From contig JADJTQ010000005.1 in NCBI GenBank assembly GCA_016711125.1, positions 124,001-188,000 of the forward strand: a stretch of DNA of 64,000 nt. Direction: 5' to 3'. The position numbers were made by a program, and so were the translations under genes. The DNA comes from Saprospiraceae bacterium (GTDB lineage: Bacteria > Bacteroidota > Bacteroidia > Chitinophagales > Saprospiraceae). A model generated the notes under the pieces. The model did no database searches and was not told the DNA's origin. It was given only the letters and a program-made list of their open reading frames with translations. Of this stretch, positions 34,903-45,237 are shown one piece after another; position 1 is the stretch's first letter, and each line of letters opens with the position of its first letter.

Positions 34903-35586
34903 TTATCTTTTTTGCGAAGCTATAAAGTGATAAAAATCATAAGCTAACCATAGCGACTTCAATAGGTTTCTATCGCGAAGATTAATTTGCCTGATAAGAA
35001 TTTCCAGTAATTCCACATCCTGCAACAATTGAGATTGGTATATGGGCATGATTTTCACAAATCGGGCCAATGTACTTTCATCTGGATTCGTAGCACCGAT
35101 TAAGGCCAAAGATCGGCAAAAAGGTATCTTATCGTAGACGCAGAAATGGTCCGGATACCGCAAAGAAAGGTATAGCATCGGCATATGGTAACCTTCATGA
35201 AAATGATGATTGATGCGACGATCCTTTTGCTGCACTTGATCGAGTAGCTGATCACAATGAAAGTGAAATCGCTCGATGCGCAGGGAGAGGTCCTTCTGAA
35301 GCGAGAACAGATCTCTAAACATGGATCGAACAAACTCCCTATTAAGTGCAATGAAGTCCAGCATTACCGACTTAGCAGACTGGTGATTTCCTCCCCATAG
35401 ACTTCCCGAACTTGGGTGAGTCAATGCCCTCTCGAACATACTTCCTAAATCAAGCGCTTCCAAATCCCACACTTGGCTGAAGATCTCCTGACACTCCCAT
35501 TTCAGACCAAGTCCATGGTAGGGTGGGAGAGATCGAAGATGCTCCTTAAATAGAGATCGATATTGATGCAATAGCTCGAGTTTCAT
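34903..35586 (-). CDS. Hypothetical protein, 227 aa
   Basis: Soluble, mostly helical protein with no signal peptide. Visible features are LPPYHGLGLKWECQEIFSQVW, ALTHPSSGSLWGGNHQSAKSVMLDFI, EGYHMPMLYLSLRYPDHFCVYDKIPF and a charged helix end. The string SLRYPDHFCVYD resembles the N-terminal recognition part of some McrB-like restriction ATPases, but no ATPase or nuclease part is present. Function not known. It is divergent from the AraC regulator (137 bp apart). Confidence 0.55.
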   Translation of the reverse strand: MKLELLHQYRSLFKEHLRSLPPYHGLGLKWECQEIFSQVWDLEALDLGSMFERALTHPSSGSLWGGNHQSAKSVMLDFIALNREFVRSMFRDLFSLQKDLSLRIERFHFHCDQLLDQVQQKDRRINHHFHEGYHMPMLYLSLRYPDHFCVYDKIPFCRSLALIGATNPDESTLARFVKIMPIYQSQLLQDVELLEILIRQINLRDRNLLKSLWLAYDFYHFIASQKR

Positions 35587-35723
35587 TCTTTTGATTGATC
35601 AATTGGCTATGATAGACTTGAAAATTACATGATTTCTCAGTCCTGGCAAGTAACGCTTTATTAACCCAAATATCATAATATTGTCGTATATTGAAAGTAA
35701 AATCATCAATATAGTGTTGGTAT

Positions 35724-36575
35724 ATGGAGTTCATAGTCGATCAGATACATGTCCCCAATAAACGATCTTTTATAGCCCGAAACATTCAGCATGGCAATCA
35801 GGCGGCAACCCGTGTGCATTCACACAAGAATTTTGAATTGAATTTTATCACCTCGGGATCAGGTCGTCGAATCGTCGGTAACAATATTTCCAGTTATGAA
35901 CCGGGAGATTTAGTTTTACTCGGACCAAACCTTGCCCATTGCTGGGAAGTATCTGAATCAGATCGGGAGATGGCATCCTGTATTGTAATACACTTCTATG
36001 AAAACATCATTAATTCTGATTTTTTTAATATACCCGAGCTAGAGAAAGTAGTGGAGCTTCTAGATCAGTCAACATACGGACTGTGGTTTAAAGGCCACGG
36101 AGTTATTGTGATTCAGGAAAAATTGGAAGAATTGATCAATCTACAAGGTCTGGAAAGTTATATAGTACTTTTAGAAATTTTTAATCAACTCCTGAATATT
36201 AAGGATGTTGAGGAGTTATCTTTTTCCAGTTCACAAATGTCCAGTTTCAAGAAAGATCTGGAAAAGATTAATTTGGTCTACGAATATGTATTTAATCACA
36301 TAGAATCTGGTATTAATCTCGAAGATGCAGCTGCGGTTCTGAATATGGCTCCTGGTTCGTTCTGTCGCTATTTTAAGAAAAAGACGAATCAGACTTTTAT
36401 GGAATATGTAAAATCGGTTCGAATCGGTATTGCCGCACGAATGCTCTCTGAAACCGATATGCAGATTACCAGAATCTGTTACGAAAGTGGCTACAATAGT
36501 CTGGCCAACTTCAATAGTCAATTTAAACTCATCATGGGTAAATCTCCATCTGATTACCGCAATTGTTTCAGGTAG
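35724..36575 (+). CDS. AraC-family transcriptional regulator
   Basis: 283 residues. An N-terminal cupin-like ligand-binding domain has the metal/ligand pattern VHSHKNFELNFITSGSG and YEPGDLVLLGPNLAHCW (about 32-73). The C-terminal 95 residues contain two helix-turn-helix motifs: LEDAAAVLNMAPGSFCRYFKK and ITRICYESGYNSLANFNSQF, ending with the family closing motif GKSPSDYR. It is the regulator nearest to the propeller/toroid gene and the SusC/SusD region and probably controls them in response to a sugar; that is inferred from position. Confidence 0.9.
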   Translation: MEFIVDQIHVPNKRSFIARNIQHGNQAATRVHSHKNFELNFITSGSGRRIVGNNISSYEPGDLVLLGPNLAHCWEVSESDREMASCIVIHFYENIINSDFFNIPELEKVVELLDQSTYGLWFKGHGVIVIQEKLEELINLQGLESYIVLLEIFNQLLNIKDVEELSFSSSQMSSFKKDLEKINLVYEYVFNHIESGINLEDAAAVLNMAPGSFCRYFKKKTNQTFMEYVKSVRIGIAARMLSETDMQITRICYESGYNSLANFNSQFKLIMGKSPSDYRNCFR

Positions 36576-36761
36576 TCATTCTTTCTGATTGACTAAAGCA
36601 ATTTTCAATCCGGACAAGGAGGTAATCGTTTTTTCCAATGATCTCTATTTTTTGAGGGAGTGAAAATATAATATGAAATCGGTAAAAAACCATTGGATCA
36701 GGGATAAAAGAAGCTATTAATTTGTGATTAACATTCATCACGTTATTCCAATTGCACATCA

Positions 36762-39017
36762 ATGGCTGGAAAAAGAATATTTCATATTATCTCGGTCGTC
36801 TTTGTTTTAAATTACGTTGTATTAAGTCAGAATAGTCCGATTAATGATTTAGGTCAGCCGATCTTTCAAGATGTGTCTTTCACTCAGGAATATGCGGTCA
36901 AATATTATTTTTCAGGACCATTTGGTCAATTGGAGAAGTGTTATTCTGATCGTAATGGTAACACGAGGGTTTCGTATTCAGGAGGAATGCTGCAACCCAC
37001 TGGAGGTGAATTTTTAAGACCGGGAGATCTATGGCCTGACCGCCAGTATCTGCCAATGAAAGATCAGGAGATCAGGGATTTTGAATCTTATCAGCAGCAA
37101 TTCGTTTATCTCGATTCAGAATCGGTTTTTAGTAATGCATGGGCGGGTAAGTATCGCTTATTGCATAGTCTCCCAAGTGCTCAGGTTCTTTGTATGGGAA
37201 CTGATTTTTCCTGTTTGATTACAGATGGAGTAACCCTTCAGTACTTAAAAGATGGTCAAGAGCCGTTTTCTATCAAGCTACTTTCAAAGGTGAGTCTCAT
37301 TAAGTATAGTGAGTCACGAGGTCAATTTTATCTTCTGGCTGATGACGGTATTTATTCGTACGATGGCAACGCCGGGAAAAATGTGCGTAAAATACTGAAT
37401 GGTAGCTATGCTGCATTTGAGGTATCAAACAATGAAATGACCTTGGCTACTATCGACGGTATTTTGAAATACAATCTGAATTCCGGACAAATAGTTGGTG
37501 ATAAAAATGATAGATTTCCTTCCTTGTTAATTACGACACTTGCCTACATTGATGGAAAACTATGGTTGGGGTCGGAAGATGGTCTTTTTATGCAGAAGGA
37601 AGATGGAACCTTCAATTTTTATAATGGTGAAAGATGGTTGACAGACAATCATATAATGCACATTTCTTCAGGACCGCAGCATTCGATAAATGTTTTGACT
37701 AAAACCGGACTTAGTCAGATTGTATTCAAGGATTTGAACCTTTATGACAAGGCTGTTTTTTATGAACAACAGGTGCGAAGCCGCCACATTCGACATGGTT
37801 TTAATGCTCATCTGGGAGACATGCAAAAGGGCAGGCTCGAAACTGGCACCTTAAAGGACTCTGACAACGATGGACTTTGGACCTCTATGTATCTGGCAGG
37901 ACAGGCTTTTCGCTATGCAGTGACCAAATCAGATGATGCGCTGCAAAATTGTGTGGAGTCATTAGATGCATTGGAGCGATTATTCACCATCAATCCCGTA
38001 CCTGGCTTTCCATCCCGTTCATTCGAACGCCATGGCTACAAACCTTTGCTGGCCGATCCTGATCGATGGCAACATGCACCGGATCGGCATTGGGATTGGA
38101 AGGCGACAACGAGCAGTGATGAAGCAATCGGCCATATTTTTGCATTTGGCGTCATCGCAGAATTAATCGAGGATTCGAACTTAAAGGAACAAGCAGTCAA
38201 ATTGATTGATACATTGATGTCTCACATTGTTATCAATGATCTTTATATGATTGACTTTGATGGAAAACATACAACCTGGGGGCGTTGGAATCCCGACTAT
38301 GTCAACTCGTTGCCAGAAATTGTGGGAGACCGCAAATTGAATTCATCCAATATCATTGCCATGTTGCAAACAGCCTATCATTTTACGAAAAAGGAAAAGT
38401 ATAAGAAAAAAGCTTTGGAGTTGCTAAATCAACATGGTTATTTAAAAAACCTAATGCGTCCCATGGATCAAGTGGGCAACGCCCCGGAAGACGCTGATGA
38501 TTGGAGCAAAATGCTTTCTGAGTCGTGGAATCACTCGGACGATGAAATGTATTTTGTGGGGTACTGGGGCTTATATAGATACGCCCTTACGGATGAATTA
38601 AGAAACCAATATCGTGAGGCGATTATTGATCATTGGCAAGCCGAGCGACCGGAGAAGGAAGGATTATGGAATATTTTTACGGCAATAACCGGAACCTCGG
38701 AATTTGACCTGCAAAATGCAATTTGGTACCTGCAGGAATATCCCTTGGATTTAATCGATTGGAATATAGTCAATAGCAAGCGGAAGGACATCGACTTTAT
38801 TGCCGATAATTTTCGTGAGCAAAGTCTTTTGCGGGTTTTACCTCCCGATGAGGCACCGGTGCAACGTCATAATTCCAATATGTTTAATTTAGACAGGATC
38901 GGTGGTAACGGACTTTCGGAATATAGCGCTGGAGATATTTGGCTATTGCCTTATTGGATGGGCAGATATCTAGGCATTATTTCAGGTCCTTTAGAAAATG
39001 AAACTGCCATCCATTGA
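36762..39017 (+). CDS. Exported two-domain protein: beta-propeller plus alpha/alpha-toroid-like domain
   Basis: 751 residues with a signal peptide (IFHIISVVFVLNYVVLSQ). The first half has propeller-like repeats (GVTLQYLKDG, DDGIYSYDGNAG, DGKLWLGSEDGLFMQKEDG, DGILKYNLNSG) as in two-component regulator propellers. The second half, from about residue 330, is helical with WKATTSSDEAIGHIFAFGVIAE, ALELLNQHGYLK, WNHSDDEMYFVGYWGLYRYAL, like alpha/alpha-toroid proteins that act on glycans. No catalytic pair can be assigned, so hydrolase or lyase activity is open. It is placed 186 bp after the AraC gene on the same strand. Confidence 0.6.
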   Translation: MAGKRIFHIISVVFVLNYVVLSQNSPINDLGQPIFQDVSFTQEYAVKYYFSGPFGQLEKCYSDRNGNTRVSYSGGMLQPTGGEFLRPGDLWPDRQYLPMKDQEIRDFESYQQQFVYLDSESVFSNAWAGKYRLLHSLPSAQVLCMGTDFSCLITDGVTLQYLKDGQEPFSIKLLSKVSLIKYSESRGQFYLLADDGIYSYDGNAGKNVRKILNGSYAAFEVSNNEMTLATIDGILKYNLNSGQIVGDKNDRFPSLLITTLAYIDGKLWLGSEDGLFMQKEDGTFNFYNGERWLTDNHIMHISSGPQHSINVLTKTGLSQIVFKDLNLYDKAVFYEQQVRSRHIRHGFNAHLGDMQKGRLETGTLKDSDNDGLWTSMYLAGQAFRYAVTKSDDALQNCVESLDALERLFTINPVPGFPSRSFERHGYKPLLADPDRWQHAPDRHWDWKATTSSDEAIGHIFAFGVIAELIEDSNLKEQAVKLIDTLMSHIVINDLYMIDFDGKHTTWGRWNPDYVNSLPEIVGDRKLNSSNIIAMLQTAYHFTKKEKYKKKALELLNQHGYLKNLMRPMDQVGNAPEDADDWSKMLSESWNHSDDEMYFVGYWGLYRYALTDELRNQYREAIIDHWQAERPEKEGLWNIFTAITGTSEFDLQNAIWYLQEYPLDLIDWNIVNSKRKDIDFIADNFREQSLLRVLPPDEAPVQRHNSNMFNLDRIGGNGLSEYSAGDIWLLPYWMGRYLGIISGPLENETAIH

Positions 39018-39085
39018 GCAGAGCCGCTAATGCCAAACGCCCAGAATATAAATTCCGGGCTCTATTAATCATGAGGAAACCTGCC

Positions 39086-39150
39086 GAACTGCCGACTGAA
39101 GACTGATGAATTGCCGACTGAAGACTGATGAACTGCCGATTGCCTGACTG
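39086..39150. repeat. GACTGAAGACTG low-complexity repeat, first cluster
   Basis: The units GCCGACTGAAGACTGATGAA, TGCCGACTGAAGACTGATGA and ACTGCCGATTGCCTGACTGC are repeated end to end. The same words recur at 39700-39812. No hairpin with a T tail and no gene; function unknown. Confidence 0.6.
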
Positions 39151-39417
39151 CTAGTCATAAATCCAGAAGGAATTTCCAGATCGGCCGCACAAAATATTTT
39201 GATCCTGAATTTTTATTTCCTCTTCCATATCCCAGGTAATTAGATGGGCAATTTTGTGATCCATTATATTCATTGCTGCCACCAATCCTCCTATCTCCCT
39301 GGATTTTGTTTTGGGTTCGATGTAATCGTAGCAAGCATTTATTAAATTAAAATTCCGAATTCTCAGTAAAAATAAACTTCTGGTTTTTAATGCATAACGA
39401 GTTAGGCTAGATACCAC
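39151..39417 (-). pseudogene. C-terminal remnant of an AAA/DUF4143 ATPase
   Basis: 88 codons with INACYDYIEPKTKSREIGGL, AHLITWDMEEEIKIQDQNI. These are the closing motifs of the ATPase-DUF4143 family, which have about 380-400 residues; the ATPase domain is missing and there is no start signal. The remaining gap 39418-39783 holds no recognised gene, only the second repeat cluster. Confidence 0.55.
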
Positions 39418-39699
39418 TTCTCCACAATTCCAGAAAAATCAAATTTTCAAATACCATTTCTCATGCACGGACGGCAGGAAGTTTTTGTACGCCTTGGCAT
39501 TGGGCACCATTGGTGGGCTTTTGTTTTCTGTCCTTGGTCATTTTATTTGTGATTCCTGTCTTTTTATTGATAAAAAGGGATCTTGTCGCGCCACAGCAGA
39601 TTAATGCATGATCCGACTGCTCCTGACGACTGCTAAAAGCGCTGTCACGCTGCTCTCGCTTGTGGCTTTATAAAGTGCGACCACTCACTGCGGACTGAA

Positions 39700-39812
39700 G
39701 ACGCTTTCTGCTTGTCTCGCTAAGAAACTGCGGACTAAGAACTGAGAACTGCGGACTGAAGACTGTCCGAAGGCTCAGACCACTCACTGCCGACTACTGA
39801 CTGCAGACTGGA
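39700..39812. repeat. GACTGAAGACTG low-complexity repeat, second cluster
   Basis: Words such as GCGGACTGAAGACG, GCGGACTAAGAACTGAGAAC, GCGGACTGAAGACTGTCC and GCCGACTACTGACTGCAGAC follow each other, overlapping the 3' end of the aldolase gene, whose last residues are thus made of repeat DNA. Confidence 0.55.
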
Positions 39813-40734
39813 TATAGGGGCGATAATTTTCTTGCATTATATTAATTTGATCTCTCATCCTTAGCCTTTGCAGATCATCCAATCCAAGAAGTGGGGGGAT
39901 AGGATGATCGTTACAAATGTCCAATAAAGACAATGCACATTTAATTCCCGATATCGTTTTAGAATAGTTGGAACCGACACTATAGATCGAGTTTTCGATT
40001 TGTATTAGAGCCGTTTTGAGGTGCTGAATACGCTCCAGATCTTTGTTTAATGAGGCATTGTATAGCTCCACGTAAAGCCGGGGAAATAAATTTGCTCCTC
40101 CTGCTATGACACCGTCACCACCTGCCATGATGGTTTCAGGAAGCAAAATTTCACTTCCACTAATCACTGAAAAATCCGGATCAGCTCTGAAAACGCTGAT
40201 CAGATTCATCAAATTGTCGACATCGCCCGAGCTATCTTTGATCCCTATGGCGCCCAGTTCTCGTGCCAATTGCACGGTTTCAATGGGAATGTTTAATTTG
40301 GTATGGATGGGCATATTATACAGCATAAAAGGTAATGGCAATTGCCTGCATAGTGCTGTCAAATATGTTTCAAATTCTTTCCTATCAAGGGGGAAATAAT
40401 ACGGAGGAGCTATGACGACGGCATCTGCCCCACACTTGTTGGCATATTCAGCCAATCTTATCGAAGTGATAATAGATGGGTCGGTGATCGATACAAGCAC
40501 CGGAATTCTTGAAGCTAGGTGCTGGCAAACCTGGTTGATAACATCTTTCTTCAGATCATTGCTCAGACTTGAGCCCTCACCCGTGGTGCCTAAAATAAAG
40601 ACGCCGTGGATTCCTCCATCCATCTGATGATCCAGTAGTTTTTTTAGACCTGATTTATCCAATTTATCGTCTGACTGAAGCGGGGTAACCAGAGGAGGTA
40701 TCACCCCCTTGATTTTCATTTTTTTATTGGTCAT
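39784..40734 (-). CDS. DHDPS/N-acetylneuraminate-lyase family aldolase
   Basis: 316 residues from ATG 40734 (the ATG at 40761 would add nine). The Class I aldolase features are the TTGEGSS motif at 50-56 (carboxylate binding), Tyr139 in LYNMPIHTK and the Schiff-base Lys166 in IGIKDSSGD. The family splits or forms pyruvate-containing acids such as N-acetylneuraminate, 2-keto-3-deoxy acids or dihydrodipicolinate; the genome context (SusC/D, sialidase-like protein) favours a catabolic 2-keto-acid lyase over lysine synthesis. The C-terminus ends in a repeat tract, so the last residues may not be conserved. Confidence 0.88.
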   Translation of the reverse strand: MTNKKMKIKGVIPPLVTPLQSDDKLDKSGLKKLLDHQMDGGIHGVFILGTTGEGSSLSNDLKKDVINQVCQHLASRIPVLVSITDPSIITSIRLAEYANKCGADAVVIAPPYYFPLDRKEFETYLTALCRQLPLPFMLYNMPIHTKLNIPIETVQLARELGAIGIKDSSGDVDNLMNLISVFRADPDFSVISGSEILLPETIMAGGDGVIAGGANLFPRLYVELYNASLNKDLERIQHLKTALIQIENSIYSVGSNYSKTISGIKCALSLLDICNDHPIPPLLGLDDLQRLRMRDQINIMQENYRPYIQSAVSSRQ

Positions 40735-40980
40735 AATAGCGATCTGATTTTCGTGTCTCACTAAATGAGATTACCTTGGACTGATTTTATTAAATAGGAA
40801 TAAATAATGATAAAACAAAAGGGCGATCGCTCCATTGGTGTCTCAATTTCGAAACGATCACCCCATGAGTACAGCTTAAATTTGCTATTGAAGTTGGCAA
40901 ATCAAGATATTTTTACCGGCCTAAATGGCCTAAAATAGGCTGATACTCAATGAAAAAATCTACTACCATATTTTTTATGA

Positions 40981-42672
40981 TCACCAGGGTTTTGATGTTC
41001 CTTGGATCAACCATGTTTTTGACCATTGACTGTCATTTCCGCGGGCACCCGAGTAGGGAGTAATCTCCAGACGTAAAGTTGCGTTTGAAGCATTATCAGC
41101 ATTGTTACTCAGTTCATTCGACCCGTAATTAAATCTTACCGGAAGCACCGGTTGACCGGATGCAGGACCTGGTGTTAAAGCCGGCAGACCGGTACGACGA
41201 AAGTCAAACCAGGCTTCTGTAGCTGATGTCCAACTCGCAACCCATTTCTGTTGTAGCACTTGCTCTACCGTACCGCTGAAGGTAACGGCACTCTGCTGAA
41301 TGAAAGAGTCATATGCATCTCCTACTTTCCAGGTTGCCAGCGACTGACGGATCCCAGCTTCGTAATTTGTTTTGGCGTCACCAACAGACCATCCTTTCAA
41401 GGCTGCCTCCGCAAGTATGAACGAAACTTCGGCTGCCGAAATCAATCGGGCTTTTAATAAATTCCCACCGGAATTCCGATAGATGCTGGCCAGTTGCGAG
41501 ACATGTTGATTCTCTACACTTTGTCCAGGTGTTGGATTGAGATTGTAAGAAGATGGTTGTGTCAATCCGGGAGGCAGTCCTACATATTCATCATCGTTTA
41601 AAGGAGCTGTGATAAGCATAGGATTGTAATGGCGTGTAAACTTTGCTCCCGATGCAATGGCCGCAACATATTCGATATCTTCAAGGGCAGCTACACCTTC
41701 TTGAACCACTCCGTCTTTCCGGATAAAAGGTTCAACGTCCGTTGTTAACGTTGCATCTGCGACCCATTGGCAATGTACCGGTGCAATCCAGACGGCAAGC
41801 CGGGGGTCATCGGTGCTGGTCAACTGATCTAGTAAAGTTTGACAAACTTTTAATCTCCGATAGTTACTACCCGCTTCACTAGAATATTCCGATGGCCAAA
41901 GATCATTGGATCCCCCGGTGTAATTTAACGTGGCATCCATGTCGGCATCTTTGATGTATTTTCCTCCTTGATAGATCGATTCGATACCGGCTTTAGCTTT
42001 GGAAGGATTCTTCTCTGAGATACGGAGATAGTACCGGAGCAAAAGTGAGTTGGCAAATTGTTGCCAGGCTTGAGTATTCCCGCCATAATATAGATCTGTA
42101 TTAGCGACGATTCCTGTCTCATCGGCCTGGGTGAACAATGCGGCTGCAGCAATTAGATCCTCGATGATACCATCATAAATGATTTCCTGGCTATCAAATG
42201 AAGGGTATTCGAAGTTAAGACCGCCTTGATTGCCTTTGATCGCATCGGTGTAGGGAGCATCACCCCATAGATCGGTAATAGCCCCGAAAATAAATGATTT
42301 CATGGTTAATGCAACGCTTTGATGAAATTGCCAGTCAAGATCCTTAGCTCGCTGGTACATCAAGTCATTATTCCTCAGTAGGCCATACCAACCGGTCCAG
42401 TCCTGAGCGTTCCAATCGTAACTGTTATGTCCGGAAAACCAGCCGTCTTTTTGTGTCTGTTGCATCACGCCGGCAATATCGCCAAATCCGAGTCCCAAAT
42501 AGCTTTGTGCTGCACCACCCAATACAATCGGCATGATCATGTTGGGATTAGCGGTACCAGGATCTATTCCGTTGGGGTTTTGATTTAATTCAGTTAATTC
42601 ATCCTGACAGCCAACCCAGGTAAGGAGCACAAGAATTATTGAAATGATTTTATATCGAGTAATTGATTTCAT
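40981..42672 (-). CDS. SusD/RagB-family glycan-binding lipoprotein (SusD-like_2)
   Basis: 563 residues with lipoprotein signal (ISIILVLLTWVGC, lipidated Cys at about 22). SusD-like features: ELNQNPNGIDPGT, WTGWYGLLRNNDLMYQRAK, LWGDAPYTDAIKG, GIIEDLIAAAALFTQADE, and the C-terminal EAWFDFRRTGLPALTPGP. It binds oligosaccharides or other nutrients on the outside of the outer membrane and hands them to the SusC partner, whose gene ends 15 bp upstream on the same strand. Confidence 0.93.
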   Translation of the reverse strand: MKSITRYKIISIILVLLTWVGCQDELTELNQNPNGIDPGTANPNMIMPIVLGGAAQSYLGLGFGDIAGVMQQTQKDGWFSGHNSYDWNAQDWTGWYGLLRNNDLMYQRAKDLDWQFHQSVALTMKSFIFGAITDLWGDAPYTDAIKGNQGGLNFEYPSFDSQEIIYDGIIEDLIAAAALFTQADETGIVANTDLYYGGNTQAWQQFANSLLLRYYLRISEKNPSKAKAGIESIYQGGKYIKDADMDATLNYTGGSNDLWPSEYSSEAGSNYRRLKVCQTLLDQLTSTDDPRLAVWIAPVHCQWVADATLTTDVEPFIRKDGVVQEGVAALEDIEYVAAIASGAKFTRHYNPMLITAPLNDDEYVGLPPGLTQPSSYNLNPTPGQSVENQHVSQLASIYRNSGGNLLKARLISAAEVSFILAEAALKGWSVGDAKTNYEAGIRQSLATWKVGDAYDSFIQQSAVTFSGTVEQVLQQKWVASWTSATEAWFDFRRTGLPALTPGPASGQPVLPVRFNYGSNELSNNADNASNATLRLEITPYSGARGNDSQWSKTWLIQGTSKPW

Positions 42673-42687
42673 GATGATCATTTTTTA

Positions 42688-45171
42688 TTAGATGTCAAAA
42701 TTTAGTTTGAACCCAATCGGACTGGTCCATGGCATCACATTTTGCAATTCTATCCCTTGACGAAATTGCAATTGGGTGTCACCCTGGGCACTGCCGACCG
42801 CCTGAAATGCTCTTTCCGGATCGATTCCTATTTTTGATTTTGTCCACAACATTATATTTCTGGAAAATACCGAAACACTGGCATTGCGCATACCGGCAAA
42901 TTTAGGGAAACGGTAGGTCAAAGCGATTTCCCTAAGTTTTATATAAGAAGCATCGAAGGTAATGGCCTCATTAAACGACCATGGATAGGTATCTGTAATG
43001 GGGTATAAAGTACCCTCCCTGGGATATAGATGCTCCGAATATTGATCGTCTGAAAAATTATTGGGAGTATCTTCTCCAGCTGTTTGTATGACGCCAGGTA
43101 CAAATGCACCATCATAGCCGGCAACTGCGCCACCATTGTCATCGTAATAGAATCCTCCGGACTCTTGAGTGTGCCCACCCACTCTCGGGAAGTTTCCATT
43201 TTGTGGAATAATGTATTTATCCGGATCTGATTTTAACAGATCGATTAATTCTTGTTGCGAATATTGACCACCAGGGATTAAATTATCAATCTGTCTTTGT
43301 GACTTCCAATCTGATTCTCCATAACGATAGGTGTAGGACTGAAATTCTCCTCCGTTTCTCCAGTCGAAACTGGCTGACAAAGAAAATCGTTTGTACGACA
43401 AGTTTGTTTGCATACCCATAATAAAATCAGGATTGAAGTTTCCTACCGGGATCCGGTTTTTACGATCGTTGGGCAATTCCTGCCATCCACCATTATTGTC
43501 AAGGATAGGCCAGCGATAATAGGGTGAACTTGGATCCATCACGCGAGCATAGCCTGCACTATATAAATTGCCAATCTCCTCACCAACAAAAGTGAAAGCT
43601 CCACCGTCATTGTCTTGCCATAGATCTATGAAGTCCTTGCCTTCCGTTAGTTCTTTAAGTATTGTCTTATTTTTAGTTAGATTGAAATTAACATCCCAAA
43701 TAACATCGCCGGAAACCGGAGTTAAACCCAGCGCTATTTCCCAACCTGAACTTTCGATAAGACCCGCATTGATAATCTTTCCTGAATATCCAGATGATTG
43801 TGGTAAGGCAATCGAGAATATCTGATTCTCGTTTTGCATATTGTAATAAGTGGCTTCAAACCTGACCTTGTTTTTCCATAGATTGACATCAATACCAAAT
43901 TCAGTCGAAGTCGCAATCTCAGGTTTGAGTTGTGGATTCAGCAAAGTGGATGGCACACTTGTAGTAGTCAGGTCATTGTAATTTCCGGTCGATAAAGTAG
44001 GTGTCAGCCGGTAAGGATCTGTGTCATTACCAACCTGTGCCCATCCTGCTCTTAATTTTAGTAGAGAAAAGGCGCTAGGCAAATCAAAAGTTTCATTCAG
44101 CAACCAGCTGAGTGATACAGATGGATAGAAGTATGAACGGTTTGATGCCGGTAATGTACTTGACCAGTCATTACGTCCGGTAATATCCAGGTAAAGTTTG
44201 TGATCAAAACCAATCGAAGCCAGAGCATAGAGGCTATAGATAGCCTTTTCAGCAAGGGCGTTACTGACACCGAGGTTATCACGGTTAATATTGGCGGTAT
44301 TAAAAATACCGGGAACAATTAGACCAATACTTCGATTGGAAGTAAAAATCGAATTGTCCTGATTGGTACGACGCATATAATTTCCACCAGCCGAAAAATT
44401 GACATCAAAAAGACCGGCTTTTTTATTAAACGAAGCCATGAAATCTGAGTTGGACTCTTGAAAATTGATATCCGTGAGGTAGTATCCTCCATTGTTGGCA
44501 CGACTATAATTAAATGGAATTTTGGTTTCGCGGGTCTCGTTAAAGACATCGATACCATGCCGCACATAAAATGAAATCGCAGGTGTAATTTGGTATTGTA
44601 ATTTTAGATTACCATATAAGCGGTCTCTTTTAAATGCATTGGTCAGAGCATACGCGATAAAATAGGGGTTGTCGCCTTCCGTACTTGGCCTTAGCTGTTC
44701 GATATTTTCTCTTCCTTCCACCCAATAGTTTTCCATGTCTCGTACATTGACATGAGGCCATGTGTATACAGATTGCAAGGCATTGGCTCCACGGCTGGCT
44801 GTTGCCGGACGGTCATTCGAGTTTGTACGACCAAAACTAAAGTTTGAAGTAACAGTTAGATTTTTAATCAATTCGTGCTCTATGGAAGTCGATAGCGCAT
44901 TGCGGTATAGATCCGAATTGGGTATCATGCCCCGGTGGGTCATATTAGAAAACGAAACTCTAAAATTTCCTTTATCGCCACTATTTGAAAATGAAAGATT
45001 ATTGTTGGAGGTAATACCCGTTTGGAGAAAGTCTTTCATGTTGTTCGGATATGATTTGAGTTCAGTCGGTGTTTGAACACCGTTAGCGTCGGTTGGACTA
45101 TTCCACTGAACCGCTTTATTACCAACGTCGAGGGCCGGGCCACCCCAATATGCAGAGCCTTCATCGAGCAC
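42688..45171 (-). CDS. SusC/RagA TonB-dependent transporter, barrel part (frameshifted)
   Basis: 827 residues of the 22-strand barrel of a SusC-type transporter: NNLSFSNSGDKGNFRVSFS, LYLDITGRNDWSSTLPASNR, YPSVSLSWLLNETF, LKLRAGWAQVGNDTDPY, ELGSW-type strand pairs (ESSGWEIALGLTPVSGD), LSYKRFSLSASFDWRNGGE and the final strand SPIGFKLNFDI. The frame is lost toward the N-terminus: two G runs (about 45219-45222 and 45262-45265 on the plus strand) each lack one base, after which it joins the plug part. Imports the nutrient bound by SusD with TonB energy. Confidence 0.92.
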   Translation of the reverse strand: MLDEGSAYWGGPALDVGNKAVQWNSPTDANGVQTPTELKSYPNNMKDFLQTGITSNNNLSFSNSGDKGNFRVSFSNMTHRGMIPNSDLYRNALSTSIEHELIKNLTVTSNFSFGRTNSNDRPATASRGANALQSVYTWPHVNVRDMENYWVEGRENIEQLRPSTEGDNPYFIAYALTNAFKRDRLYGNLKLQYQITPAISFYVRHGIDVFNETRETKIPFNYSRANNGGYYLTDINFQESNSDFMASFNKKAGLFDVNFSAGGNYMRRTNQDNSIFTSNRSIGLIVPGIFNTANINRDNLGVSNALAEKAIYSLYALASIGFDHKLYLDITGRNDWSSTLPASNRSYFYPSVSLSWLLNETFDLPSAFSLLKLRAGWAQVGNDTDPYRLTPTLSTGNYNDLTTTSVPSTLLNPQLKPEIATSTEFGIDVNLWKNKVRFEATYYNMQNENQIFSIALPQSSGYSGKIINAGLIESSGWEIALGLTPVSGDVIWDVNFNLTKNKTILKELTEGKDFIDLWQDNDGGAFTFVGEEIGNLYSAGYARVMDPSSPYYRWPILDNNGGWQELPNDRKNRIPVGNFNPDFIMGMQTNLSYKRFSLSASFDWRNGGEFQSYTYRYGESDWKSQRQIDNLIPGGQYSQQELIDLLKSDPDKYIIPQNGNFPRVGGHTQESGGFYYDDNGGAVAGYDGAFVPGVIQTAGEDTPNNFSDDQYSEHLYPREGTLYPITDTYPWSFNEAITFDASYIKLREIALTYRFPKFAGMRNASVSVFSRNIMLWTKSKIGIDPERAFQAVGSAQGDTQLQFRQGIELQNVMPWTSPIGFKLNFDI

Positions 45172-45237
45172 TGGATTACGTTCTCCTGAAGCATATTTAT
45201 AGTGAAAATCAAGGAGCTTACCGGACGCTCAAAAATG

